Part shown: piece by piece, positions 41,601 to 49,213 of the stretch
Position numbering within the stretch: the first letter of the stretch is position 1
Layout: the number at the start of each line of letters is the position of its first letter
Assembly: GCF_900187975.1 (NCBI RefSeq)
Contig: NZ_FZPC01000001.1
Span: 62,001 to 126,000 of the forward strand
DNA length: 64,000 bases
Origin: Pseudomonas delhiensis
GTDB lineage: Bacteria > Pseudomonadota > Gammaproteobacteria > Pseudomonadales > Pseudomonadaceae
Direction of reading: 5' to 3'
Program-made: the position numbers and the translations under genes
Notes under the pieces: model-generated
Databases searched by the model: none
Told to the model about the DNA's origin: nothing
What the model saw: the letters and a program-made list of their open reading frames with translations, nothing else

Positions 41601-42396
41601 GCGCATCCGGGGTGCGCGTCTGCGGGACGTTGGAGCCCCAGGCGATGATGTAGCTGGAGTTGTACCAGTCGGCCGACTCCGGCACGTCGGTCTGCTCGCC
41701 CCATATTTGTGGCGACGCGGGAGGAAGGTCGCAGTACCAGTCGTAGAAGGACAGGCACACCCCGCCGATCAGCGACAGGTAGCGGGCGCCGGCGGCGTAG
41801 CTGACCATGGACATGGCCGGGATCGGCGAGAAGCCGATGACGCGGTCGGGGCCGTAGGTCTTCACCGTGTAGACGTTGGCCGCGGCGATGATCTCGGTGA
41901 CCTCGTCCCAGCTGGAGCGCACGAAGCCGCCCAGGCCGCGCTCGCTCTTGTAGCTCTTCGCCTTCTGCGCGTCCTCGACGATGCTGGCCCAGGCGTCCAC
42001 CGCGTCCTTGTGCGCGGCGCGCGCCTCGCGCCACAGCTTGAGCAGCGGCTTGCGCACCTTGGGGTACTTCAGGCGGTTGGCGCTGTAGATGTACCAGGAG
42101 TAGCTGGCCCCGCGCGGGCAGCCGCGCGGCTCGTGGTTGGGCAGGTCCGGGCGGGTGCGCGGGTAGTCGGTCTGCTGGGTCTCCCAGGTGATCAGGCCGT
42201 TCTTCACGTAGATCTTCCAGGAGCAGGAACCGGTGCAGTTCACCCCGTGGGTGGAACGCACGATCTTGTCGTGCTGCCAGCGCTGGCGGTAACCGTTCTC
42301 CCAGGCGCGGCTCTCGTTGGAGACCTCGCCATGGCCGTCGGCGAATTCGCCCTGTTTCTTCTTGAAGAACTGCAGGCGGTCGAGCAGGTAACTCAT
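38617..42396 (-). CDS. narG: Respiratory nitrate reductase, alpha subunit (molybdoenzyme)
   Basis: A 1259-residue catalytic subunit that reduces nitrate to nitrite at a bis-MGD molybdenum site. The FS0 cluster ligands are H50, C54, C58 and C93, at the same positions as in E. coli. The molybdenum-ligand aspartate is D223 in YCDLPPASPQIWG. The absence of a twin-arginine signal and the presence of narI point to the cytosol-facing Nar enzyme. The start at 42396 follows GAGGAGATACAG. It follows narK2 by 63 bases. The length is full and no frameshift is seen. Confidence 0.97.
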   Translation of the reverse strand: MSYLLDRLQFFKKKQGEFADGHGEVSNESRAWENGYRQRWQHDKIVRSTHGVNCTGSCSWKIYVKNGLITWETQQTDYPRTRPDLPNHEPRGCPRGASYSWYIYSANRLKYPKVRKPLLKLWREARAAHKDAVDAWASIVEDAQKAKSYKSERGLGGFVRSSWDEVTEIIAAANVYTVKTYGPDRVIGFSPIPAMSMVSYAAGARYLSLIGGVCLSFYDWYCDLPPASPQIWGEQTDVPESADWYNSSYIIAWGSNVPQTRTPDAHFFTEVRYKGTKTVAVTPDYSEVAKLTDLWLNPKQGTDAALGMAFGHVILKEFHLDKPRAYFVDYCRQYTDMPMLVLLEPHGEGAFKPTRYLRAADLDGRLGQDNNSEWKTIAFDESSGQLVSPTGSIGYRWGESGKWNIEEKEGGEGRETRLSLSLIDGPEHACEVGFPYFAGQLHPHFKGVDNDEVLLRRVPFRDIQGADGKTLRVATVYDLQMANYSVDRGLGGANVARGFDDADTPYTPAWQERITGVPAARAIQVAREFADSADKTHGKAMVIIGAAMNHWYHMDMNYRAVINMLMMCGCIGQSGGGWAHYVGQEKLRPQTGWVPLAFGTDWSRPPRQMNGTSFFYLHSSQWRHEKLSMHEVLSPLADSKQFPEHAVDYNIRAERMGWLPSAPQLDRNPLRIAADAEKAGLPVQDYVVRELKAGTLRFASEKPDDAQNFPRNLFVWRSNLLGSSGKGHEYMLKYLLGAKNGVMNEDLGKAGGPRPTEVDWVEQGAEGKLDLVTTLDFRMSSTCMYSDIVLPTATWYEKDDLNTSDMHPFIHPLSAATDPAWEAKSDWEIYKAIARKFSEVSVGHLGVEKDLVTVPLLHDTANELAQPFGGTDWKKGECEPLPGRTMPTLHLVERDYPNTYRKFTSLGPLLDKLGNGGKGIGWNTEKEIKLIGELNHRVLEPGVSQGRPRIESAIDAAEVILALAPETNGQVAVKAWNALAKITGREHEHLALPKEEEKIRFRDIQAQPRKIISSPTWSGLEDEHVSYNACYTNVHELIPWRTITGRQQFYQDHPWMQAFGEGFVSYRPPVNTRSTDKLFNKKPNGNTEITLNWITPHQKWGIHSTYSDNLLMLTLSRGGPIIWLSEHDAKRAGIEDNDWVEVFNANGAATCRAVVSQRVKDGMVLMYHAQERIVNVPGSETTKTRGGHHNSVTRVVLKPTHMIGGYAQQAWGFNYYGTVGCNRDEFVVVRKMNKVDWLDEPEHGGLGGDALPQPLPRDI

Positions 42397-42459
42397 CTGT
42401 ATCTCCTCACCCGGTCTACGCCGGGCGTTCAAACGCTAATCAGGCTCGCGAAACGGGTC

Positions 42460-43866
42460 TCAACAAGGGCTTTCCGCACCCTTGCGCGCATACCACCACC
42501 AGGTCGCGACTATGCAGCTGAGGTAGTAGGCGACGAAGACGTAGAGGGCGCCCTCGGCGCTGCCGGTCATGTGCAGCGAGGTGCCGAAGGCCTTGGGGAT
42601 GAAGAAGCCGCCGAAGGCGCCGATGGCGGCGGAGAAGCCGATCACCGCGGCCGACTCCATGCTCGCGTTCCGGGCCGCCTCGGCCTCGCTGTAGCCGCCG
42701 CGCTTGAAGCGCGCGGCCCACTCGTTGCGGAAGATCACCGGGATCATGCGGAAGGTGGAGCCGTTGCCGATGCCGGCGAAGAAGAACAGGCCGATGAAGG
42801 CGCCGAGGAAGCCGAAGAAGCTGCCCGCGCCACCGTCGCCGGGGAGGAAGGCGATCACCGCGAACACCCCGGCGATCATCGCCGCGTAGTTCCACAGGGT
42901 GATGCGCGCGCCGCCGAACTTGTCCGCCAGCCAGCCGCCCAGGGGCCGGCTCAGGGCGCCCACCAGCGGGCCGAGGAAGGCGTACTGCAGCGGGTTGATG
43001 TCCGGGAACTGCGTCTTGCTGAGCATGGCGAAGCCGGCCGAGAAGCCGATGAAGCTGCCGAAGGTGGCCACGTACAGCCAGCACATCAGCCAGTTGTGCT
43101 TGCGCTTGAAGATCACCGACTGCTCGCGGAACGAGGCCTTGGCGTCGGCGATGTCGTTCATTCCGAACCAGGCGGCGATGGCCACCACGGCGATGAACGG
43201 CACCCAGATCCAGCCGGCGTTCTGCAGCCACAGGCGGCCGCCGTCGGAGAGCGGCTGCGGCTCGCCGCCAAAGCTGCCGAACAGCCCGCCGGCCACCGCC
43301 AGGGGCACGGCGAACTGCATCACCGAGACGCCCAGGTTGCCCAGCCCGGCGTTCAGTCCCAGGGCCGTGCCCTGCTGGCTCTTGGGATAGAAGAAGCTGA
43401 TGTTGGACATGCTGGAGGCGAAGTTGCCGCCGCCGAAGCCGCACAGCAGCGCGATGGTGGCGAACACCCAGTAGGGCGTCTGCGCATCCTGCACGGCGAA
43501 GCCCAGCCAGATGCACGGGATCAGCAGCGAGGCGGTGGACAGCGCGGTCCAGCGGCGGCCGCCGAACACCGGCACCATGAAGGAGTAGAACACCCGCAGG
43601 GTGGCGCCGGAGATCGACGGCAGCGCGGCCAGCAGGAACAGCTGGTCGTTGCTGAAGGCGAAGCCCACGGCGTTCAGGCGCACGGTGACGGTGCTCCAGA
43701 TCATCCACACGGAGAACGCCAGCAGCAGCGCGGGGATGGAAATCCACAGGTTGCGCGTGGCGATGCGCTTGCCGGACTGCGCCCAGAACTGCGAGTCCTC
43801 GGGGCGCCAGTCGACCAGCAAGGGCCCCCGCGCGGCTTTGAGTTGGGAATTGGCGATCATGCCCAT
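42460..43866 (-). CDS. narK2: Nitrate/nitrite transporter NarK2
   Basis: A 468-residue major-facilitator membrane protein with about 12 hydrophobic segments. The nitrate-signature segments GFGGGNFASSMSNISFFYP (about 146-164) and GLFFFAGIGNGSTFRMIP (near 368) are present. By position and sequence it matches NarK2 of P. aeruginosa, the nitrate/nitrite exchanger needed for anaerobic growth on nitrate. The start at 43866 has GGAG seven bases upstream. It is the second transporter gene of the operon, 12 bases after narK1. Confidence 0.93.
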   Translation of the reverse strand: MGMIANSQLKAARGPLLVDWRPEDSQFWAQSGKRIATRNLWISIPALLLAFSVWMIWSTVTVRLNAVGFAFSNDQLFLLAALPSISGATLRVFYSFMVPVFGGRRWTALSTASLLIPCIWLGFAVQDAQTPYWVFATIALLCGFGGGNFASSMSNISFFYPKSQQGTALGLNAGLGNLGVSVMQFAVPLAVAGGLFGSFGGEPQPLSDGGRLWLQNAGWIWVPFIAVVAIAAWFGMNDIADAKASFREQSVIFKRKHNWLMCWLYVATFGSFIGFSAGFAMLSKTQFPDINPLQYAFLGPLVGALSRPLGGWLADKFGGARITLWNYAAMIAGVFAVIAFLPGDGGAGSFFGFLGAFIGLFFFAGIGNGSTFRMIPVIFRNEWAARFKRGGYSEAEAARNASMESAAVIGFSAAIGAFGGFFIPKAFGTSLHMTGSAEGALYVFVAYYLSCIVATWWWYARKGAESPC

Positions 43867-43878
43867 GTCGGCACTCCG

Positions 43879-45180
43879 TCAGGGTTGGCTGGAAGTCAGA
43901 GGGGAAAGGTCGACGTCGGCCGCCTGGGCCCGGCCGTCGAGGCGGCGCTGCTGCTTGATCGCGTAGTGCATCCAGACCATGCAGACGATGGTCAGGCCGA
44001 ACAGCAGCATGAAGCAGGAGGAACGCACGCCGACGTGGTCGGCGGCGTAGCCGAACAGGATGGGCAGGCAGAAGCCGCCGAGGCCGCCGATGACGCCGAC
44101 CATGCCGCCGACGGTGCCCATGTTCTGCGGGTAGTAGTCGTGGATGATGCGGTACACGCTGGCCTTGCCGAAGCCCTGGGCGATGCCCACCACGAACACC
44201 AGGAAGGTGAACAGCCAGACGTTCAGGCCGATGCCCAGGCTCAGGTCGCCGTTGATGCCGTGGACGGTCATGGTGGTCTGCGGGTAGGAGAGGAAGAACA
44301 GGCACACCAGGCACACCCAGAACACGCCCCAGTTCACCGCGCGGGCGCCGTAGCTGTCGCTGAACCAGCCGCCCAGGGCGCGGATCAGGCCCGACGGCAG
44401 GGTGAACAGCATGGTGATGAAGGAGGCGGTCTTCAGGTCCAGGCCGTACTCGGCGATGTAGTACTTGGGCAGCCACAGGGCCAGGGCGACGAAGCCGCCG
44501 AAGACGAAGAAGTAGTACAGGCCGAAGCGCCACACCCGCAGCTCGGCCAGCGGCGCCAGCTGCTGGGCCAGGCTCGGCCGCGCGCGGGCGGGGTCGGCGT
44601 CGCCGCCCCTGGCGTGGGCCGGGTCGTTCCAGGTGCAGCACCAGAACAGCACCGCGGTCACCAGCATGGCCACCGAGTACACCTGCGGCACCATGCGCCA
44701 GCCGAAGGCGACCACGATCAGCGGCGCCACCAGGTTGGTGATGGCGGCGCCCGCGTTGCCGGCGCCGAAGATGCCCATGGCGGTGCCCTGGCGCTCCTTC
44801 TCGAACCAGGCCGAGGTGTAGGCGATGCCCACCGCGAAGGAGCCGCCGGCCAGGCCGACGAACAGGCCCAGCACCAGGTACTGCCAGTACTGGTCGGCGA
44901 AGGCCAGGCCGTAGATGGGGATGGCCACCAGCAGCATGTGGATGAAGAACACGATACGCCCGCCGAAGCGGTCGGTGATCAGCCCCAGGGGCAGGCGCAC
45001 CAGCGAGCCGGTGAGGATCGGCAGCGCCACCAGCAGGCCGAACTGCGCCTCGGACAGGCCCAGCTCCGCCTTGATGCGGATACCGATGATCGAGAACATC
45101 GTCCAGACCGCGAAATTCACGGCGAACGCCAGTGTGCTCATGCCGAGTACGGAGTACTGTTTCTGTCGATGCGAAGCCAT
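43879..45180 (-). CDS. narK1: Nitrate transporter NarK1
   Basis: A 433-residue major-facilitator protein of the nitrate/proton symporter (type I NarK) branch. The segment GLAGGSFAVGIAYTSAWFEKERQGTAMGIFGAGNAG (about 108-143) contains the nitrate signature, with the second near AQGFGKASVYRIIHDYYP. The ATG at 45180 is chosen over GTG codons three to four codons upstream. It is first in narK1K2GHJI-ppiC-moaA. Its promoter region carries an ANR box centred near 41 bases before the inferred transcription start and a NarL site further up. Confidence 0.92.
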   Translation of the reverse strand: MASHRQKQYSVLGMSTLAFAVNFAVWTMFSIIGIRIKAELGLSEAQFGLLVALPILTGSLVRLPLGLITDRFGGRIVFFIHMLLVAIPIYGLAFADQYWQYLVLGLFVGLAGGSFAVGIAYTSAWFEKERQGTAMGIFGAGNAGAAITNLVAPLIVVAFGWRMVPQVYSVAMLVTAVLFWCCTWNDPAHARGGDADPARARPSLAQQLAPLAELRVWRFGLYYFFVFGGFVALALWLPKYYIAEYGLDLKTASFITMLFTLPSGLIRALGGWFSDSYGARAVNWGVFWVCLVCLFFLSYPQTTMTVHGINGDLSLGIGLNVWLFTFLVFVVGIAQGFGKASVYRIIHDYYPQNMGTVGGMVGVIGGLGGFCLPILFGYAADHVGVRSSCFMLLFGLTIVCMVWMHYAIKQQRRLDGRAQAADVDLSPLTSSQP

Positions 45181-45241
45181 GGCCACCACTCATTTGCCGA
45201 TGCCGTTGGCCGCACGTTAGGCAGAGCCCATTTCGCTTCCG

Positions 45242-45255
45242 TTGATCGCGATCAA
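45242..45255. promoter_or_regulatory. ANR (FNR-type) binding site in the narK1/narX divergent promoter
   Basis: TTGAT-CGCG-ATCAA is a perfect match to the FNR/ANR consensus. Its centre is 68 bases from the narK1 ATG. A transcription start near 45207 would put the box at -41.5 with TAACGT as -10, the layout of an ANR-activated (class II) promoter for the narK1 operon. The -10 call is inference. Confidence 0.88.
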
Positions 45256-45292
45256 TGGCCCCGAGGGCGTTTCATGGGCAGATGTGCGCCGC

Positions 45293-45308
45293 TACCTCCA
45301 AGGAGGTA
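45293..45308. promoter_or_regulatory. NarL 7-2-7 binding site in the narK1/narX region
   Basis: TACCTCC-AA-GGAGGTA is a perfect inverted repeat in the 7-2-7 arrangement bound by NarL; each heptamer matches TACYYMT at 6 of 7 positions. It would lie near -93 from the inferred narK1 start, close to a NarL site position known for E. coli narG. It is about 45 bases before the narX ATG, so it might also control narXL. The A+T-rich stretch after it (45315-45353) could hold an IHF site. Confidence 0.8.
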
Positions 45309-45353
45309 TCGCTGAAAAACATGAGCAACCTTTTGATTTAAAAGGCATTTTTA

Positions 45354-47219
45354 ATGAACACAGACATGCGGCCGGAGCCCGCCGCGGCCGACCGGCTCTT
45401 TGGAGGTACGGCCCCTGCCGGCCGCCAGACCCTGCGCCGGTCCATCGTCCTGCGCTTCGGCTGCTACCTCACCCTGCTGGTCTCCCTGGCCCTGGCGGGC
45501 ATGTTCAGCGCCCTGCTGTTCGCCGACTACTCGCACCAGGACGCGGCGGTGATCAACCAGGCCGGCTCGCTGCGCATGCTCAGCTACCGCCTGGCCCTGG
45601 AGCCGTCGGCCGAAGGCCGCCAGGCGCTGCGCCGCACCCTCGGCGAACGCCTGGAAAGCAGCGAGATCGGGCGCCTGCTGCAACGCGCCGACAGCGACGA
45701 CCCGCTGCGCCACCAGCACCAGCTGCTGCGCCAGGAGCTGGCCGGCCTGGACGTCGCCCGGACCCCGGCCGTGGCGACCCTGGACACCCTGGTCGGGCAC
45801 ATCGACGCCTTCGTCGGCACCCTGCAGCGCAACGCCGAGCAGCGCTCGCAGATGCTCAGCACGGTGCAGGGCCTGTGCCTGTTCCTCAGCCTGCTGGTGG
45901 TGTTCGTCAGCCTCTACGACCTCAGCTACCACGTGGTCGGCCCCCTGCGCGAGCTGACGCAGACCGCCCGCCGCCTGGGCCGCGGCCAACTGGAAGCGCG
46001 CGTCAGCTACAGCGGCGAGGACGAGCTGAGCCAGTTGGGCGAGCGCTTCAACCAGATGGCCGAGGAACTGCAGGGCATCTACGGCGAGCTGGAAGCGCGG
46101 GTGGCGGACAAGACCCGCGCCCTCTCTCACAGCCACCAGCGCCTGGAGCTGCTCTACGCCAGCGCCCGCCGCCTCGGCCAGGACCCCTACGACGAGCGCA
46201 GCCTGCGGCCGCTGCTGGGCCAGCTGGAGCAGGTGCTGCAGGCCGGCAAGGTGACCCTCTGCCTGAACAAGGACGGCGTCGAGCGCGCCTACAACTCGCT
46301 GACCGCCAGCGGCGCCATCGCCGACTTCTGCCTGCAGGGCGACTGCGGCACCTGCCGCACCCGGGCCGACAACAGCTGTGGCGAGGGCGGCGGCCTGCAG
46401 CCGCTGCTGATGTTCCCCCTGGCCAGCGGCGAACACCGCTTCGGCGAGCTGTTCGTGGAAGCCACCGGGCGCCTGGAGGACTGGCAGGCGCAGTGCATCG
46501 AGGCCTTCTGCGACAACATCGCGCGGACCTTCGCCCTGACCCTGCAGCAGGAACAGGAAAGCCGCCTGGCGCTGTTCGCCGAGCGCAGCACCATCGCCCG
46601 CGAACTGCACGACTCGCTGGCGCAGTCGCTGTCCTACCTGAAGATCCAGGTCAGCCGCCTGGGCACCCTGCTCAAGCGCGAGGCGCCGGCGCAGAAGATC
46701 GACGAGACACTGGACGAGCTGCGCGAGGGCCTCAACAGCGCCTACCGCCAGTTGCGCGAGCTGCTCACCACCTTCCGCCTCAGCCTGGAACGCTCCAGCC
46801 TGGCGGTGGCGCTGGAGGATACGGTGAGCGAGTTCGCCGAGCGCGGCGAACTGACCATCGAGCTGGACAACCGCCTGGCGCACATCCCGCTCAACCCCAA
46901 CGACGAGATCCACCTGCTGCAGATCGTCCGCGAGGCGCTGTCCAACGTGGTCCGCCACGCCCATGCCGACTGCGCGCGGGTGGTGCTGGCCGAGCGCGAC
47001 GACGGCCAGGTGCTGGTCAGCATCGAGGACGACGGCGTGGGCCTTGACCCAACGCAGAACCGCAGCGGCCACTATGGGCTTAGTATCATGCGCGAGCGCA
47101 GCCAGACCCTCGGCGCCGAGTTGCGCATCGCCCCGCGCGAGCCGCGCGGCACCTGCGTCAGCCTGAGCTTCCAGCCGCAACCCCTGTCCCACCGCCAGCG
47201 CGAGGAATCCGCCCCATGA
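45354..47219 (+). CDS. narX: Nitrate/nitrite sensor histidine kinase NarX
   Basis: A 621-residue inner-membrane sensor. Membrane segments are near 31-54 and 173-193. Between them is the periplasmic nitrate-sensing domain with the P-box DAAVINQAGSLRMLSYRLAL. A HAMP domain (VVGPLRELTQTARRLGRG) follows. The central module contains Cys residues in CLQGDCGTCRTRADNSC. The HPK7-type kinase has the phosphorylated His in IARELHDSLAQSLSYLK (about 420) and N/G boxes REALSNVVRHAHA and DDGVGLD. It phosphorylates NarL, whose start overlaps its stop. Confidence 0.95.
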   Translation: MNTDMRPEPAAADRLFGGTAPAGRQTLRRSIVLRFGCYLTLLVSLALAGMFSALLFADYSHQDAAVINQAGSLRMLSYRLALEPSAEGRQALRRTLGERLESSEIGRLLQRADSDDPLRHQHQLLRQELAGLDVARTPAVATLDTLVGHIDAFVGTLQRNAEQRSQMLSTVQGLCLFLSLLVVFVSLYDLSYHVVGPLRELTQTARRLGRGQLEARVSYSGEDELSQLGERFNQMAEELQGIYGELEARVADKTRALSHSHQRLELLYASARRLGQDPYDERSLRPLLGQLEQVLQAGKVTLCLNKDGVERAYNSLTASGAIADFCLQGDCGTCRTRADNSCGEGGGLQPLLMFPLASGEHRFGELFVEATGRLEDWQAQCIEAFCDNIARTFALTLQQEQESRLALFAERSTIARELHDSLAQSLSYLKIQVSRLGTLLKREAPAQKIDETLDELREGLNSAYRQLRELLTTFRLSLERSSLAVALEDTVSEFAERGELTIELDNRLAHIPLNPNDEIHLLQIVREALSNVVRHAHADCARVVLAERDDGQVLVSIEDDGVGLDPTQNRSGHYGLSIMRERSQTLGAELRIAPREPRGTCVSLSFQPQPLSHRQREESAP

Positions 47220-47872
47220 CCGCCAGCCCCACCGACGATCGAGCCCGCATCCTGCTGGTGGACGACCACCCGATGATGCGCCGCGGGATGATCCAGCTGC
47301 TGGAGTTCGAGGACGACCTGTGCGTGGTCGGCGAGGCCGGCAGCGGCGAGGAAGCCCTGCAGCTGGCCGCCGAGCTGGACCCGGACATGATCCTGCTGGA
47401 CCTGAACATGAAGGGCATGAACGGCCTGGAAACCCTGCGCGCCCTGCGCGAGCGGGGGGTGGACGCGCGCATCGTGGTGTTCACCGTGTCCGACGACCGC
47501 GGCGACGTGATCAGCGTGCTGCGCGCCGGCGCCGACGGCTACCTGCTCAAGGACATGGAGCCCGAGCGCCTGCTGGAGCACATCCGCCAGGCCGCCACCG
47601 GCCAGCTCAGCATCAGCCCGCAGCTGGCCCAGGTGCTGGCCCAGGCCCTGCGCGGCGGCGACGAGCAGCCCAAGCGCCTGGAGGACCTGACCGACCGCGA
47701 GCGGCAGATCCTGCGCCAACTGGCCCAGGGCTTCAGCAACAAGATGATCGCCCGCAAGCTGGACATCACCGAGGGCACGGTGAAGGTCCACGTCAAGCGC
47801 GTGCTGCACAAGCTGGGCATGCGCTCGCGGGTGGAAGCGGCGGTCTGGGCGGTGGAGAACCGGCTGGGTTGA
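47216..47872 (+). CDS. narL: Nitrate/nitrite response regulator NarL
   Basis: A 218-residue two-component regulator. The receiver domain has the acidic pair in LLVDDHPMMR (D16, D17), the phospho-acceptor Asp in MILLDLNMKGMNG (about 62) and Lys in YLLKDME (about 112). The C-terminal LuxR-type helix-turn-helix is DLTDRERQILRQLAQGFSNK followed by the GTVKVHVKRVLHKL recognition helix. The start overlaps the narX stop (ATGA). Two NarL-type 7-2-7 sites lie in this window, upstream of narK1/narX and of the DGC-domain gene. Confidence 0.95.
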   Translation: MTASPTDDRARILLVDDHPMMRRGMIQLLEFEDDLCVVGEAGSGEEALQLAAELDPDMILLDLNMKGMNGLETLRALRERGVDARIVVFTVSDDRGDVISVLRAGADGYLLKDMEPERLLEHIRQAATGQLSISPQLAQVLAQALRGGDEQPKRLEDLTDRERQILRQLAQGFSNKMIARKLDITEGTVKVHVKRVLHKLGMRSRVEAAVWAVENRLG

Positions 47873-47896
47873 GGCGCGCCCCCGCGCCCGGCCAAC

Positions 47897-48249
47897 GGCG
47901 GATAACCGCGAACGGTTATTCGCCCTACGCCATTCCCGTAGGGCGCATAACGCCTACGGCGTTATCCGCCGTTGCCCCCGCGACACGCCGCGCCATTGTA
48001 GGAGCGCGCCCTGCGCGCGAATCGCGGGCAGGGCCCGCTCCTACAAATGTGCCTCCCTGGAACCGGAGCGGACCTTGTCCGCGATTGGATTCACCGGCCA
48101 CGCCAGACCGGCTAACGGTTACTCGCCCCACGCCATCCCGTAGGGCGCATAACGCCTACGGCGTTATCCGCCGTTGCCCCCGCGACAGGTCGCCCATACG
48201 CCGCGCCCCTGTAGGAGCGCGCCCTGCGCGCGAATCGCGGGCAGGGCCC
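47897..48249. repeat. Dense cluster of REP and GTAGGAGCG repeats
   Basis: Six or more elements follow narL: REP hairpins at 47897-47929 (plus), 47938-47970 (minus) and 48140-48172 (minus), a degraded one near 48112-48135, and GTAGGAGCGCGCCCTGCGCG palindromes at 47998-48044 and from 48211. The last is truncated just before the NarL-like site at 48265. No gene is present from 47873 to 48362. Confidence 0.88.
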
Positions 48250-48264
48250 TACAGAAAACCCTTA

Positions 48265-48280
48265 TACCTCCACAGGAGTA
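48265..48280. promoter_or_regulatory. NarL 7-2-7 site upstream of the DGC-domain gene
   Basis: TACCTCC-AC-AGGAGTA: two convergent heptamers separated by two bases. AGGAGTA read on the other strand is TACTCCT, a full match to TACYYMT, and TACCTCC matches 6 of 7. The site is 83 bases before the ATG at 48363. Confidence 0.65.
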
Positions 48281-48294
48281 GCCGTCAGCACGAA

Positions 48295-48308
48295 TTGACG
48301 CAGGTCAT
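48295..48308. promoter_or_regulatory. ANR-like box upstream of the DGC-domain gene
   Basis: TTGAC-GCAG-GTCAT is a FNR/ANR-type inverted repeat with three departures from TTGATnnnnATCAA. Its centre would be at -41.5 for a start near 48343, with GACACT as a weak -10 (48332-48337), 20 bases before the gene. It lies just downstream of a NarL-type site, as in the nar promoter. Confidence 0.55.
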
Positions 48309-48362
48309 GTCGCCGCGCCTGGCCGCCGCCCGACACTGCGCATTCATCGCGCGGAGGTCGCC

Positions 48363-48731
48363 ATGCACCCGAAGTCCCAGTTGCCCCTCGTGTATTCCTG
48401 TTCCGGCTGTTCCAACCTGGCCCAGCTGGCCAACGACCTGGCCCTGCGCCTGGACCGTGACGGCCTGGCCGAGATGTCCTGCATCGCCGGCGTCGGCGGC
48501 GACGTGCCGGCGCTGGTGAAGAAGGCCTGTTCCGGGCGGCCGATCCTCGCCCTGGACGGCTGCCACCTGCACTGCGTGCGCGGCTGCCTGGCGCGCCATG
48601 GGGTGATCCCGGCGCACGCGCTCACCCTCACCGAGTACGGGTTGCGCAAGCGCTACGGCGAAAGCAGTTCGCTCGACGATTTCCAGATGCTCTACGAGGA
48701 ACTCCAGTTCCTCCTCCACAGCGAAGCCTGA
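48363..48731 (+). CDS. DGC-domain putative zinc-binding protein
   Basis: A 122-residue cytosolic protein of the DGC family. The conserved cysteines are in CSGCSN (about 13-18), CIAGVGGD (about 40), KKAC, and LDGCHLHCVRGC (about 64-76), where the family name D-G-C appears. The cysteines suggest binding of zinc or another metal, but no member has a firm function. A weak GGAGGTCGCC lies before the ATG. It stands between narXL and the moa-ubi operon and has NarL- and ANR-like sites in front, so it probably serves anaerobic nitrate respiration or cofactor assembly. That role is inference. Confidence 0.8.
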   Translation: MHPKSQLPLVYSCSGCSNLAQLANDLALRLDRDGLAEMSCIAGVGGDVPALVKKACSGRPILALDGCHLHCVRGCLARHGVIPAHALTLTEYGLRKRYGESSSLDDFQMLYEELQFLLHSEA

Positions 48732-48739
48732 GCGCCGCC

Positions 48740-49213
48740 TCAGGCCTGCGCCTGCACGCTGCGCGCGGCGCGCTGCAGGCCGCTCCACAGCCAGGCCGGG
48801 AGGCTCTCGGGGTCGAGGCTGTCGATCAGGTTCTTCAGCGCCAGGCCCAGCTCGGTGTCGCCCTCGATCACCAGGCGGCGGCGGAAGAACAGGGTGTCGG
48901 GGTCCTCCTGGCGCCCGGCCAGCAGCAGGAAGTCGCGCCAGCCGCCGCGGATGGTCACGCTGGGCACGGGGCCTTCCGCCAGTTGCAGGCCGTCGCGGCC
49001 ACGGGTGAGGTTCCAGCCCAGGCCCAGGTCGCTGACTTCCAGGCGTAGCCAATGGCCTTCGAGCAGGTCGAAGTCGCCGGCCGCCAGCGGCGCGGCGAAC
49101 AGGCGGTTGGCGGCGCGTTGCAGCACCGCCCGCTGCAGCGGCGCGGGCACCCGCGCGGCCAGCGGCAGCAGGCGTTCGGCGGCGCGCAGGGCGCCGGTTT
49201 CGAGATTCAGCAC
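48740..49213 (-). CDS. ubiT: UbiT, SCP2-domain factor for O2-independent ubiquinone synthesis
   Basis: A 157-residue protein with an SCP2 sterol-carrier-like domain (RLEVSDLGLGWNLTRGRDGL, PSVTIRGGWRDFLLLA, DTELGLALKNLIDSL). Homologues (UbiT/YhbT) bind lipids such as ubiquinone intermediates and are needed for anaerobic ubiquinone synthesis. It starts 7 bases inside ubiV and is last in the moaC-to-ubiT series. It converges on the DGC-domain gene, whose stop is 8 bases away. Confidence 0.92.
   Translation of the reverse strand: MLNLETGALRAAERLLPLAARVPAPLQRAVLQRAANRLFAAPLAAGDFDLLEGHWLRLEVSDLGLGWNLTRGRDGLQLAEGPVPSVTIRGGWRDFLLLAGRQEDPDTLFFRRRLVIEGDTELGLALKNLIDSLDPESLPAWLWSGLQRAARSVQAQA

Noticed and set aside
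38668-45315. A 2215-codon open frame on the plus strand opposite narG, narK2 and narK1
   Set aside because: It is the antisense shadow of high-G+C genes with strong third-position bias. Its translation is low-complexity (Val/His/Gly/Ala-rich) with no domain, and the minus-strand genes are unmistakable.
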